A DNA stretch of 64,000 nucleotides from Candidatus Latescibacterota bacterium (lineage in GTDB: Bacteria; Latescibacterota; UBA2968; UBA8231). The DNA is taken from positions 1 through 64,000 of the forward strand of contig JAJEGS010000051.1 of the NCBI GenBank assembly GCA_022819745.1, written 5' to 3'. The position numbers and the translations under genes are program-made. This document shows, piece after piece, positions 43,888 through 52,065 of this stretch (position 1 is its first letter; every line of letters begins with the position of its first letter). The notes beneath the pieces were generated by a model, which was given only the letters and a program-made list of their open reading frames with translations, was not told the DNA's origin and made no database searches.

Positions 43888-44156
43888 GCCGTGCACCCAT
43901 CTTCGATCCCGCCCCCAGGTCTGCCCAGAGCCAGTTAGCTCCAACCGGACAACTCTGCGGCACATCAAGAGATATTCCTACCGCTGCTACCTTCCGGTCC
44001 TGACGGGGTTCAGAAGTTCTTGATTGCGCAGAATCCGGTCTTCAGCGCCACTTTGCTCCGGTCGAACAAGAGGTGCGAAGACCTCTGGATGGGAATTCAA
44101 TCCCGCTATAGCGGATTGCGGGTACAGGGCACCGCTATCTCCCCATCTAGCACGAC
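43888..44156 (-). ncRNA. ffs: Long-form signal recognition particle RNA (6S-like/scRNA type, with Alu domain)
   Basis: About 269 bases on the minus strand match the long SRP RNA of Bacillus type. The 5' Alu region shows GTGCTAGATGGGGAGATAGC then GGTGCCCTGTACCCGCAATC and CGCTATAGCGGG. The apical S-domain has GTCAGGACCGGAAGGTAGCAGC (Ffh-binding helix 8, with A/U co-variation from the common GTCAGGTCCGGAAGGAAGCA). Flanking strands pair as CCGGA/TCCGG, TCTGCG/CGCAGA and ATCAAGA/TCTTGAT. The ends pair as GTCGTGC and GCACGGC. The RNA joins Ffh to the ribosome and FtsY for membrane targeting. The gene lies between tRNA-Ala and dnaX; the exact ends are estimated from pairing. Confidence 0.92.
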
Positions 44157-44195
44157 CTACAACACTGCATTTCACCAGCGGGTATCCGGAAAATA

Positions 44196-44271
44196 TGGTG
44201 GAGCAGATGGGGATCGAACCCACGACCTCCAGATTGCGAACCTGGCGCTCTCCCAGCTGAGCTACTGCCCC
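44196..44271 (-). tRNA. tRNA-Ala (anticodon CGC)
   Basis: This 76-base gene has acceptor arms GGGGCAG and CTGCTCC, with the G3:U70 wobble pair that marks alanine tRNAs. The D-arm GTAGCTCAGCTGGGAGAGC, the anticodon stem CCAGG/TCTGG around loop TTCGCAA (anticodon CGC, reading GCG), and TTCGATCC in the T-loop are visible. CCA is encoded. It is third in the tRNA set, between tRNA-Ser(GGA) and the SRP RNA. Confidence 0.95.
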
Positions 44272-44286
44272 ATCCGGATCAATTTA

Positions 44287-44377
44287 TGGCGGAGAGAGTG
44301 GGATTCGAACCCACGGTAGGGGGTTACCCTACACACGATTTCCAGTCGTGCACCTTCGACCACTCGGCCATCTCTCC
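44287..44377 (-). tRNA. tRNA-Ser (anticodon GGA)
   Basis: This 91-base class II tRNA has the acceptor arms GGAGAGA and TCTCTCC, the anticodon stem CACGA/TCGTG around loop CTGGAAA (anticodon GGA, reading TCC and TCT) and a long variable arm. The T-loop is GGTTCGAATCC-like, and CCA is encoded. It lies 15 bases from tRNA-Ala and 21 bases from the other tRNA-Ser. Confidence 0.95.
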
Positions 44378-44398
44378 GCAAAAGCATTGTACCTTAGA

Positions 44399-44488
<90 letters not shown>

Positions 44489-44493
44489 TCAAT

Positions 44494-44979
44494 CTATTTG
44501 GCCGCTCGCAGGGCCATAAAAAACCCCTTGAGCAACTCGGCACATTCTCGCTCTAGCACTCCGCCGCGGACCTGACAGCGATGATTGAGCCGAGGATCCG
44601 CCGCAATGTTACACAACGAGCCGCAAGCACCGGATTTAGGATCGGTGGCCCCGAAGACCAACCGTGGCACTCGGGCTAAAACCGCGGCCCCGGCACACAT
44701 GGCGCAAGGTTCCAAAGTGACATAGAGCGTCGTTGCCAACAAGCGCCGCGTCCCCAGTGCCGCGGCGGCTTGGCGCAAGGCCAACATTTCCGCATGGGCC
44801 GTGGGGTCCTGCGTCGCTTCAATGGCGTTGCCGGCCCGGCCCAAAACCCGTCCGGCTCCGACGACGATAGCACCGACGGGCACCTCGCCGCGACGACCGG
44901 CGCGCTCGGCCTCGCGCAGGGCCTCGCGCATCCAATGGCTGTCTTCGGCGAATGAGCTAACTTCTTCCGTAGAATTCAT
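44494..44979 (-). CDS. tadA: tRNA-specific adenosine-34 deaminase
   Basis: This 161-residue zinc enzyme converts A34 to inosine in tRNA-Arg(ACG). The zinc and catalytic residues are in TAHAEMLAL (H62, E64) and PCAMCAGA (C92, C95). ATQDPTAHAEM and FGATDPKSGACGSL are family blocks. ATG 44979 has no clear ribosome site; a short hairpin GAGGCC/GGCCTC lies directly upstream. It is followed 5 bases later by tRNA-Ser(CGA), so it heads the run tadA-tRNA-SRP-dnaX-recR seen in Bacillus. The substrate tRNA is not in the window. Confidence 0.95.
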   Translation of the reverse strand: MNSTEEVSSFAEDSHWMREALREAERAGRRGEVPVGAIVVGAGRVLGRAGNAIEATQDPTAHAEMLALRQAAAALGTRRLLATTLYVTLEPCAMCAGAAVLARVPRLVFGATDPKSGACGSLCNIAADPRLNHRCQVRGGVLERECAELLKGFFMALRAAK

Positions 44980-45058
44980 TTGAGGCCGTTTTTAAGGGGC
45001 CTCCCAAGAGGTGTAAATATAACGGCTGCCCAAAACAAGAGCAAGGCTTAGTGAGGCT

Positions 45059-45484
45059 TCAAAAGCGCTTGAGATAATGGTCGCGGGGAAACAAAGAAGG
45101 GGACCGATGCTGCCAGTAACTTTCCACGTCGGGAGCGATTTTGCGGTCGAGCGGATCGCGGCCCAAAAGGCGCATACCAAGCCCGATCAGCGTAAAAAGC
45201 GTGTAGAAAACCAGTGCCAAAAGCAGATGGATATTGACAAAGGCCACCATCCTCGCCAGCCACATATAGGGAAAGTAGATCGGCTTCAACACTATGGGTA
45301 GCGCCAAGCCGGTTCCGAGCAACACCAGCGAGGCCGCGTGTACAAGCCGGGCGATGCCAACCGCTTCCACGTACCACAAATAGCCGCCGAGCAAGGCCAA
45401 CAACGCCGCCAGCACGATTCCGAAGCGGCGCAAATCGCCGCGCGCGGGAACCGCAACCCCCCAGTAGCTCTTGACTTCAGTCAA
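45059..45484 (-). CDS. SxtJ-family membrane protein
   Basis: This 141-residue protein starts at TTG 45484, preceded by GAGGAG at a good distance, and overlaps the carbamoyltransferase stop by 8 bases. It has three or four TM helices: FGIVLAALLALLGGYLWYV, LVHAASLVLLGTGLALPIV and VNIHLLLALVFYTLFTLIGLGM. The C-terminus, LLGRDPLDRKIAPDVESYWQHR, is the SxtJ/PF19588-type tail. Genes of this type sit beside NodU/SxtI-type carbamoyltransferases; the role is unknown, probably holding the enzyme at the membrane. A third partner often seen, a ~50-residue DUF5989 protein, is not visible in the 79-base gap downstream. Confidence 0.8.
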   Translation of the reverse strand: MTEVKSYWGVAVPARGDLRRFGIVLAALLALLGGYLWYVEAVGIARLVHAASLVLLGTGLALPIVLKPIYFPYMWLARMVAFVNIHLLLALVFYTLFTLIGLGMRLLGRDPLDRKIAPDVESYWQHRSPSLFPRDHYLKRF

Positions 45485-47300
45485 GCTCGAACTCCTCTTG
45501 CCAATCTAGCTCTTCCTGCCACTGCGGCTGATCTTTCTTATCCAATATATAAGAGCCTATGACCAAAAAATCCATCTCCGTCCGCATGAAGCAGCGATAA
45601 GCATCTTCTGGGCTTTGGACGATGGGTTCGCCGCGCACGTTGAAGGACGTGTTGACCACCACTGGATAGCCGGTCAGGCTCTGAAAGGCGCGAATCACGT
45701 CGTAGTAGCGCGGGTGATCTTGCCGGCGCAGCGTCTGCACCCGCGCCGAGTAATCGACGTGGGTGACGGCCGGCATATCCGAGCGCGGCACGTTTAGCTT
45801 GTCGATGCCGAACAGCCGCTGCTGGTCCTCGCTCATGGGAATCTGCCGTTCCGCTTTAACTGGGGCCACTTGCAGCATGTAGGGCGAGTCGGCATCCAGC
45901 TCAAAGAACTCATGTACACATTCGCGCAAGACTGTCGGGGCAAAGGGGCGGAAACTCTCGCGGAACTTGATCTTGAGGTTCATCACCGACTGCATCTGGG
46001 TGGAGCGCGGGTCGCCTAAAATCGACCGGGCACCGAGCGCGCGCGGCCCAAATTCCATCCGCCCCTGAAAAAAGCCTACTACCTTGCCCGCGGCCAACAG
46101 CTCGGCCACGCGCACCGGCAGTTCGTCCTCGGCGAGTTTGTGCGCCACCCCCGCCTGCTCCTCAAGGCATTGGTAGATCTCTTCGTCCCTGTATTCAGGC
46201 CCTAACAGCGCCCCCCGCATCGCGTCGTTTTCGCCGTCTGCCACCCGCTCGTGGCCCAAGTGGTTATACCACAGCGCCAGCGCGACGCCCAAGGCCCCAC
46301 CGGCATCGCCCGCCGCCGGCTGAATCCAGATATTTTCAAAGGGGCCCTCGCGCAAGATGCGGCCGTTGCCGACGCAATTGAGGGCCACGCCACCGGCCAT
46401 GCACAAGTTTTTGAGTTTGGTTTCTCGATGCACCGTGTGGGCAATGCGCAACATGACTTCCTCGGTGACGACCTGACAGGAGCGCGCAATATCCATCTCG
46501 CGTTGGGTCAGCGGCGTCTCTGGCCGCCGGGGCGGTCCCCCGAAGAGCTTGTCCATAGCCCGACTGGTCATCGTCAAGCCGGATAGGTAATTGAAATAAC
46601 GAGTGTTGAGCTTGAAGGAACCGTCGTCTTTCAGGTCGATTATCTCGTTGAGCATTAGATCGACGTATTTCGGCTCGCCATAAGGGGCCAGCCCCATCAG
46701 CTTGTACTCGCCGGAGTTGACCTTGAAGCCCGCAAAGTAGGTAAAGGCCGAATAGAACAAACCCAGCGAGTGGGGGAACTTGATATCGGCCAGCGTGTGA
46801 ATTTCGGCATCTCGGCCGTAGCCATAGCTGGTAGTAGTCCACTCGCCGACTCCATCCAAGGTCGCAATCGCCGCTTCTCGATACGGCGACGGATAGAAGG
46901 CCGACGCAGCGTGCGACTCGTGGTGGTCGCTGAACAGCACGGGTACATCGCAGCCTAGCTGCTCTTGGATTAGCTGCGGGATCCACAGCTTTTTCTCCAG
47001 CCATACCCGCATGCTCTTCCAGTAGAGGCGGAGGCCCAACGGCGCCGTGCCTAAATGGGTCTCTAGCAGGCGTTCAAAGGTCAGCAAGGGTTTGTCGTAA
47101 AACCCCACACAGTGCAAATCCTTGGCCTCAATACCGCCCTCCCGCAGGCAGTAGGAGACGGCGCGAGCGGGAAAATCCGGATCGTGTTTAACGCGCGAGA
47201 ATCGCTCCTCCTGCGCCGCAGCGACGATCTGGCCGTCGCGCACCAAACAGGCCGCGCTATCGTGGTAGAACGCGGAAATGCCGAGGATGTAAGTGGCCAT
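45477..47300 (-). CDS. NodU/SxtI-type carbamoyltransferase
   Basis: This 607-residue enzyme uses carbamoyl phosphate and ATP to carbamoylate a hydroxyl (family: NodU, TobZ, SxtI, CmcH). The N-terminal Kae1-like domain starts ILGISAFYHDSAACLVRDGQIVAAAQEERFSR and has DHHESHAASAFYPSPY near residue 125 and ATLDGVGEWTTT (phosphate site). KNLCMAGGVALNCVGNGRIL is near 300. The C-terminal YrdC-like domain has GRMEFGPRALGARSILGDPR and the C-end FNVRGEPIVQSPEDAYRCFMRTEMD. Length is normal. No glycosyltransferase or other tailoring gene is next to it, so the substrate is unknown. Confidence 0.92.
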   Translation of the reverse strand: MATYILGISAFYHDSAACLVRDGQIVAAAQEERFSRVKHDPDFPARAVSYCLREGGIEAKDLHCVGFYDKPLLTFERLLETHLGTAPLGLRLYWKSMRVWLEKKLWIPQLIQEQLGCDVPVLFSDHHESHAASAFYPSPYREAAIATLDGVGEWTTTSYGYGRDAEIHTLADIKFPHSLGLFYSAFTYFAGFKVNSGEYKLMGLAPYGEPKYVDLMLNEIIDLKDDGSFKLNTRYFNYLSGLTMTSRAMDKLFGGPPRRPETPLTQREMDIARSCQVVTEEVMLRIAHTVHRETKLKNLCMAGGVALNCVGNGRILREGPFENIWIQPAAGDAGGALGVALALWYNHLGHERVADGENDAMRGALLGPEYRDEEIYQCLEEQAGVAHKLAEDELPVRVAELLAAGKVVGFFQGRMEFGPRALGARSILGDPRSTQMQSVMNLKIKFRESFRPFAPTVLRECVHEFFELDADSPYMLQVAPVKAERQIPMSEDQQRLFGIDKLNVPRSDMPAVTHVDYSARVQTLRRQDHPRYYDVIRAFQSLTGYPVVVNTSFNVRGEPIVQSPEDAYRCFMRTEMDFLVIGSYILDKKDQPQWQEELDWQEEFELD

Positions 47301-47307
47301 AAGGAGC

Positions 47308-47336
47308 TTGACAAAATGGGGTGTGACAGCGATACT
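47308..47336 (+). promoter_or_regulatory. Sigma-70-type promoter for the decarboxylase-like gene
   Basis: TTGACA (47308-47313), a 17-base spacer and GATACT (47331-47336, 4 of 6 to consensus) lie in the gap between the divergent carbamoyltransferase and decarboxylase genes. Transcription would start near 47343 and give a ~50-base leader with an AGGG near the ATG at 47393. The -35 begins only 8 bases after the carbamoyltransferase start, so the two divergent promoters must overlap. Confidence 0.55.
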
Positions 47337-47392
47337 AAGAAGTTTTCATAACCTACGGATTCTATTGAAAAATATCAAGTTAGGGTCATTTA

Positions 47393-48664
47393 ATGGAACG
47401 GCTTTCACTCCTATCTGAAGACCAAGTTCGCACCGTCCAGCGCCAGTTTGGGACACCCACCTTTGTCTATTCTCAAAAGGCGCTGGAATCCCAAGCTCAA
47501 AAGGCACTGGCCTTCCCCAATGCACACGGCCTGACGGTTCGCTACGCGGTGAAAGCCTGCCCGGCAGCCGGCGTGATTCGCATTCTCAACCGCGCTGGCC
47601 TGCACATCGACGCGAGCAGTGGCTACGAAGCGCTGCGGGCCATGCGCGCTGGCGTCCCCGCGGCCCAGATTCAGCTCACGGCCCAACAACTACCCGACAA
47701 TTTAGCAGACCTAGTGCGCCAAGGTGTCCTCTTCAACGCCTGTTCCCTGAATCAACTCGCAACCTATGGCCGGCTCTTTCCGGGCCGCGAAGTCTCCGTG
47801 CGCATCAATCCAGGCCTAGGCTCGGGACACAGCAACCGCACCAATACGGGCGGCCCTTCGTCGAGCTTCGGCATCTGGCACGAACACCTCGACCAAGTGC
47901 TCGCAACGGCCGCCGAACACAATCTGCAACTCACTGGCTTGCACAGCCATATCGGCTCGGGCAGCGACCCAGAAATCTGGCAGCACTGCGCCCGGCTGAC
48001 GCTTGGCGTGGCTGCCAAGCTACCCGAGGTGAGGCGCGTGAATATGGGCGGCGGTTTCAAAATTGGGCGCATGGCCGACGAAGTATCGACCGACTTGTGC
48101 GAGGCCGGCCAACCTGTCGCCGACGAATTCAACCGCTTCGCCGAAGAGCACGGCCGCAAACTGCATCTGGAAATCGAACCTGGGACCTTCTTGGTAGGCA
48201 ACGCCGGCGCCATCGTCTGTAGCGTCGTCGATGTAGTCGATACCGGCCAGCAAGGCTATTCCTTTATCAAGGTCGATAGCGGGATGACCGAAGTGCTGCG
48301 TCCCAGCATGTACGGAGCGCAACACCCCATCGTCGTAGTCCCGGCCACACCCGAAGAGCGCGGCCAAGGCGAGTACCTAATTGCCGGGCATTGCTGTGAA
48401 AGCGGGGATATTCTCACGCCAGCATCCGGCAACCCCGAAGAACTGGGCCCTCGAGTACTCACCAAGCCGCGCATCGGCGACGCGGTCTTTATCGGCGGCA
48501 GCGGGGCCTATTGCGCTGGCATGGCAGCCAAAAACTACAATTCCTTCCCGGAAGCAGGCGAAGTGCTGCTCGGCACAGATGGCGACTTCCATCTGCTGCG
48601 CCAGCGCCAAACCTTCGACCAAGTCCTAGCCAACGAGTCCCTACCCGCTTTCCTCAGCGCCTGA
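47393..48664 (+). CDS. Diaminopimelate decarboxylase-like PLP enzyme
   Basis: This 423-residue fold-type III decarboxylase resembles LysA. The PLP Lys is in RYAVKACPAAG (K54). Family blocks are LHIDASSGYEALRAMRAGVP, INPGLGSGHSNRTNTGGPSSSFGIWHEHL, LHSHIGSGSD near residue 183, NMGGGFKIGRM, and GHCCESGDIL near 333 with the conserved Cys-Glu pair. DapDC usually has EPGR at the alpha-carboxylate site; here it is LEIEPGTFLV, so true DAP decarboxylation is uncertain. Other family products (carboxynorspermidine, ornithine/arginine-type) are possible. It ends inside the last 24 bases of the convergent oppC-like gene. Confidence 0.75.
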   Translation: MERLSLLSEDQVRTVQRQFGTPTFVYSQKALESQAQKALAFPNAHGLTVRYAVKACPAAGVIRILNRAGLHIDASSGYEALRAMRAGVPAAQIQLTAQQLPDNLADLVRQGVLFNACSLNQLATYGRLFPGREVSVRINPGLGSGHSNRTNTGGPSSSFGIWHEHLDQVLATAAEHNLQLTGLHSHIGSGSDPEIWQHCARLTLGVAAKLPEVRRVNMGGGFKIGRMADEVSTDLCEAGQPVADEFNRFAEEHGRKLHLEIEPGTFLVGNAGAIVCSVVDVVDTGQQGYSFIKVDSGMTEVLRPSMYGAQHPIVVVPATPEERGQGEYLIAGHCCESGDILTPASGNPEELGPRVLTKPRIGDAVFIGGSGAYCAGMAAKNYNSFPEAGEVLLGTDGDFHLLRQRQTFDQVLANESLPAFLSA

Positions 48665-49684
48665 GCCGCGCAACTTCGGATCCAGCGCGTCGCGCAGCCC
48701 GTCGCCCAACAGGTTGTACAGGGTTACGGTCGCAAAAATGGCCAAGCCCGGCACGACCACCAGCCACCAAGCTGCCGCATTGCTGCGCGCCCCAGCCAGC
48801 AGGGCACCCCAAGTGATCACTTCTGCCGGGATCCCTACCCCTAAAAAGCTCAATCCCGACTCGGCGAGGATGGCACCTGCGACCCCGAAGGCCGCCGGGA
48901 TCAGGATCGGGCCGATGGCGTTGGGCAGGATGTGGCGGAACATGATCCGCCCGTTTGAGTACCCGAGGCTGCGCGCGGCAGCCACGTAATCGTAGCTGCG
49001 CACCTGCAAGAATTGCGAGCGCGTCAAACGGGCGATACCGACCCAACTCGTAAGGCCGATAATGACCATGACGAAGAACAGGCTCGGCGGAAAAAACGCC
49101 GCAACCGTCAATATCAAAAAGAAGCTGGGGATCGCCGCCCACAGCTCGAAAAGACGTGAGAGTGCTAGGTCAACCCAGCCTCCGAAGTAACCAGCCAACG
49201 CCCCTAAGACCAAGCCAATGGCCAGCGATATGCCCACGGCCACTAGGCCGATGGTCAAAGCGTAGCGCGTGCCGTGAATCAGCCCCGAGAGCACGTCGCG
49301 GCCCAAGCGATCCGTGCCCAGCCAGTGCTCGGTCCCCGGGGACTGGTACTTCTCCCGCAAGCGGACTTCGCCTGGGGCATAAGGCACCGGCGGGAAGATG
49401 GCTTCCTCTAGCTTGAGCTTTTTGAAGTTGCGTCGGCGCTTCAATTCCGCTGGCCAGTCAGCTACTCCCAAATAGACTGCGTATTGGCGAAAAGCTGGAA
49501 AGTAGGTCTCGCCCTTATACTTCATGTAGTACGGCTTGTCGCCAGCCAGCAAGTCGGCGCTTAAGGCCACAATTCCCAGCAAGACGATGCCCAAGAGACT
49601 GAGCAGTGCAGGTCTGTTTTTCTTAAACTGCCTCCAGACGACCTGTCCGTAGGACTGCCCTTGTGCAACGGCCTCCGCGCTCAT
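48641..49684 (-). CDS. Oligopeptide/dipeptide ABC transporter permease (OppC/DppC type)
   Basis: This 347-residue inner-membrane permease has an N-terminal helix (ALLSLLGIVLLGIVALSADLL) and a long periplasmic loop with EKYQSPGTEHWLGTDRLGRDVLSGLIHGTR (OppC signature). The EAA-type loop SYDYVAAARSLGYSNGRIMFRHILPNAIGPILI contacts the ATPase. Five further helices follow. It abuts the OppB gene (stop at 49685, start at 49684). No ATPase or solute-binding-protein gene is visible, so the importer must be completed from elsewhere. The substrate is probably a peptide, nickel or a similar small molecule. The gene ends by overlapping the decarboxylase-like gene, tail to tail. Confidence 0.88.
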   Translation of the reverse strand: MSAEAVAQGQSYGQVVWRQFKKNRPALLSLLGIVLLGIVALSADLLAGDKPYYMKYKGETYFPAFRQYAVYLGVADWPAELKRRRNFKKLKLEEAIFPPVPYAPGEVRLREKYQSPGTEHWLGTDRLGRDVLSGLIHGTRYALTIGLVAVGISLAIGLVLGALAGYFGGWVDLALSRLFELWAAIPSFFLILTVAAFFPPSLFFVMVIIGLTSWVGIARLTRSQFLQVRSYDYVAAARSLGYSNGRIMFRHILPNAIGPILIPAAFGVAGAILAESGLSFLGVGIPAEVITWGALLAGARSNAAAWWLVVVPGLAIFATVTLYNLLGDGLRDALDPKLRGSGAEESG

Positions 49685-50980
49685 CTACACACTCGCAAAG
49701 TCGATGCGCGGGTCCGCGACCTTGAGCAAAATATCCGCCACCAAGATCCCCGCCAGCGATAGGGCCGAACCAATGGTAAAGAGTGCCATAGCCACAGGGT
49801 AATCGCGCACGATGACAGACTGAAAAGCCAAAAAGCCCATGCCCGGAATGGTGAAGATCGTCTCGATGAATACCGAACCCGCAATCATTCCCGGCAACAA
49901 CCCCGCCAGCAGTGTTACAATGGGAATCAGGGAATTGCGCAGCACGTGACGCAGCACTACCACTCGGTAGCGCAACCCCTTGGCCTGGGCGGTGCGCACG
50001 TAGTCCAGCCGCAAATTCTCCAGCATACTAGTGCGCATATAGCGCGAGATGCCAGCGAAGCTGGCGTAGGTCGAAGCTAATATCGGCAAAACCATGTGGT
50101 GGGCGTGGTCGGTCAGCAGCCGCCAGAATCCCCAGTCTTCCCCCGCGTCCAAGGACTGGATCCCGGAGGCCGGAAACCAGTGGAAGAATTCCTTGTTGCA
50201 GAAAAACAAGATCAACAGCATCCCGACCCAAAAAGAAGGCATCGACCACAGCATGAAGGTCCCGGTGGTAACCAAGCGATCGATAATAGTATTTTGCTTG
50301 ACCGCGATCACGATGCCCAGCGGCACGCCGACTAGATAGGCAAAGACTAGGCTGATAAGGTTGATTTCCAGCGTGATGGGCAGCCGGTCGAGAATGTGGT
50401 CAATGACCGGTTGTTGGTCTTTGAAGGAGCGCCCCAAATTCAGCGTCACCAAACGCCACCCACCCACCTGCACCAGTTCCAAGCCAGACCCGCCATACGC
50501 GTAGTTTTGGGTTGGCGAGAAAAGGCGGCTCTGCCAGAAAGGCGACTCGACTAGCTCGTTGATGCGCTCGGGGCGCAGACGGCGAAAGTGCGCCAAGAAG
50601 CGCGCCTTGCGATCCTCGCCCTCAAGCGCGGCCAATTCGGCCCGCGCCGCGTCTGTTAGCTCGTCGAGCACGGCGTCGGCCAACAAGGCCCCGCGGTCGA
50701 ATGCGCCCAAGTCCTCCACGCGCAAGACCAAGTTGGAAAGCCAGTGCAAATACTGGATGTGTAGCGGTTGGTCCAGCCCGAGCTGGCGGCGCAAATCTCG
50801 GCGCGTCTTCTCCATGTCCGTCTGCTGGTCGGTGGAGATCCCCTCGCCACCAGCCGCCCCGCCCAAGAACAGATCAACCGGGTCGCCGGGTGCCAAGCGC
50901 ATGATCAGGAAGGTCAGTAGGGTGATGCCGAGGAGGGTTGGGATGGCCAGCAGAATGCGCTGGATGGTGTACTGCAGCAT
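49685..50980 (-). CDS. Oligopeptide/dipeptide ABC transporter permease (OppB/DppB type), with a large insert
   Basis: This 431-residue permease has the OppB start (YTIQRILLAIPTLLGITLLTFLIMRLAPGDPVDLF). OppB is usually 300-340 residues. The extra ~110 residues lie in the first periplasmic loop (about residues 45-165; LRRQLGLDQPLHIQYLHWLSNLVLRVEDLGAFDRGALL and more). Then come TM helices and the EAA loop MLENLRLDYVRTAQAKGLRYRVVVLRHVLRNSLIPIVTLL. ATG 50980 has no clear ribosome site and lies 18 bases after the TPR lipoprotein stop. The insert may contact a binding protein. Confidence 0.88.
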   Translation of the reverse strand: MLQYTIQRILLAIPTLLGITLLTFLIMRLAPGDPVDLFLGGAAGGEGISTDQQTDMEKTRRDLRRQLGLDQPLHIQYLHWLSNLVLRVEDLGAFDRGALLADAVLDELTDAARAELAALEGEDRKARFLAHFRRLRPERINELVESPFWQSRLFSPTQNYAYGGSGLELVQVGGWRLVTLNLGRSFKDQQPVIDHILDRLPITLEINLISLVFAYLVGVPLGIVIAVKQNTIIDRLVTTGTFMLWSMPSFWVGMLLILFFCNKEFFHWFPASGIQSLDAGEDWGFWRLLTDHAHHMVLPILASTYASFAGISRYMRTSMLENLRLDYVRTAQAKGLRYRVVVLRHVLRNSLIPIVTLLAGLLPGMIAGSVFIETIFTIPGMGFLAFQSVIVRDYPVAMALFTIGSALSLAGILVADILLKVADPRIDFASV

Positions 50981-50998
50981 GGTGGGAGCGCGGACGCT

Positions 50999-52003
50999 TT
51001 ACTCCTCTAGTTCCTCGGCCCGCGCAAACGCCGCCTCGCTCTTCTCAATCAATTCCTTATGGGCGTAAACCGTCCCCAAGTGCAACCACACCAACGCATT
51101 GTCCGGCATCTGTTCGGCGAGCTGTTCCAAGAGCGGCAACGCGCCATCCATATCCTCTGTGGCCAAGTGGACCATGGCGAGGTTGTAGCGCACATCCCCA
51201 TCGTCGGGTTCGAGCTGTAGTACCTGCTCATAGGCTCGCTTAGCCGCAGTATATTTTTCTTGCTGCCAGTAGAGGTTGCCCAAGTTGAAGTGGGGCCTGA
51301 AATCATCGGGGTTCAGCTCTATGACCTTGCGATAATTGGCCTCGGCACCCTCGTAGTCCTCGGCTTGGGCTTGGGCGATGGCGAGATTGGTCAGGCCATT
51401 GAGGTTCTCGGGATTGATCTTGACCACCTGCGACAAGGCACCGATGGCCTCATCAAGGTCGCCATTTTCCAAGTAGAGCGACCCTAGGCTGAAAAAGGTG
51501 CCCTCGTCTTCTGGGTCCGCGGACGCGATCTTCTGGTAGGTGGCGATAGCCACATCCGTGCTGTCGATCTGGTAATAGACGTACGCGAGGTTGCGCCAAG
51601 CGTCGAGCGCGCTTTCGTCGATGATGGTAGCGTTGTGAAACGAGTGCCGCGCCATCACGTAATTCGGGGCCTCGCCTTGGGCGTGGACCACGCCGGCATT
51701 GTACTCGCGCGCCCAAAATTGGCGACGCGTTTGTTCAACCTCGCTTTGAAACTTGGGGTCGCGCTCGGCGTGCGCTAGGTGCTCAGCCATTTCGCCATAG
51801 CGGCCCTCATTTCCCAAGAGCCGACCCATGAGCAAGTGAGCCTCGTAATTCTCCGGCTCGGTCTGCAAGACTAGGGCGAGTTGCTTTTTGGCCTCTTGCG
51901 GCTGCTCCTGCTTGATGTAGAGCTTGGCCGCCGTCAAGGCCGAACTCTGACACCCCAACCCGGCGACGGCGATGAGCACCGCCAGCCAGCATACGCGCTT
52001 CAT
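50999..52003 (-). CDS. TPR-repeat lipoprotein
   Basis: This 334-residue protein starts at ATG 52003 (MKRVCWLAVL) and has a lipobox AGLG-C (Cys18), so it is predicted to be a membrane lipoprotein facing the periplasm. It has about eight tetratricopeptide repeats, such as YEAHLLMGRLLGNEGRYGEMAEHLA, DEAIGALSQVVKINPENLNGLTNLAIAQAQAEDYEGAEANYRKVIELNPDDFRPHFNLGNLYWQQEKY. TPR proteins act as scaffolds. It follows the terminator at 52020-52055 and precedes the OppB-type gene, so it may belong with the permeases. The Asn/Asp-Pro pairs at repeat ends are typical. Confidence 0.85.
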   Translation of the reverse strand: MKRVCWLAVLIAVAGLGCQSSALTAAKLYIKQEQPQEAKKQLALVLQTEPENYEAHLLMGRLLGNEGRYGEMAEHLAHAERDPKFQSEVEQTRRQFWAREYNAGVVHAQGEAPNYVMARHSFHNATIIDESALDAWRNLAYVYYQIDSTDVAIATYQKIASADPEDEGTFFSLGSLYLENGDLDEAIGALSQVVKINPENLNGLTNLAIAQAQAEDYEGAEANYRKVIELNPDDFRPHFNLGNLYWQQEKYTAAKRAYEQVLQLEPDDGDVRYNLAMVHLATEDMDGALPLLEQLAEQMPDNALVWLHLGTVYAHKELIEKSEAAFARAEELEE

Positions 52004-52019
52004 TGGCAATTTCCCGCGA

Positions 52020-52055
52020 GAAAAACTGCGCGGCGCACATCCTGTGCGCCGCGCA
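52020..52055 (-). terminator. Strong intrinsic terminator after the porV-like gene
   Basis: A perfect 13-bp inverted repeat, tgcgcggcgcaca (52027-52039) and tgtgcgccgcgca (52043-52055), around a 3-base loop is followed on the minus strand by G and TTTTT (52025-52021). This is a classic rho-independent terminator. It lies 11 bases downstream of the PorV-like stop codon, and separates the large operon (64000 to 52066) from the TPR lipoprotein. Confidence 0.88.
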
Positions 52056-52065
52056 ACGGTCGAAT

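Noticed and set aside
43838..43963. Longer N-terminus of DnaX
   Set aside because: The extension lies in the SRP RNA region, and family similarity begins at MAYQVTARKW.
44104..44138. Palindrome cgctatagcg and inverted repeat as an operator
   Set aside because: These bases belong to the Alu-domain pairing of the SRP RNA.
44980..45058. A DUF5989-like small gene next to SxtJ
   Set aside because: The gap of 79 bases has no suitable frame.
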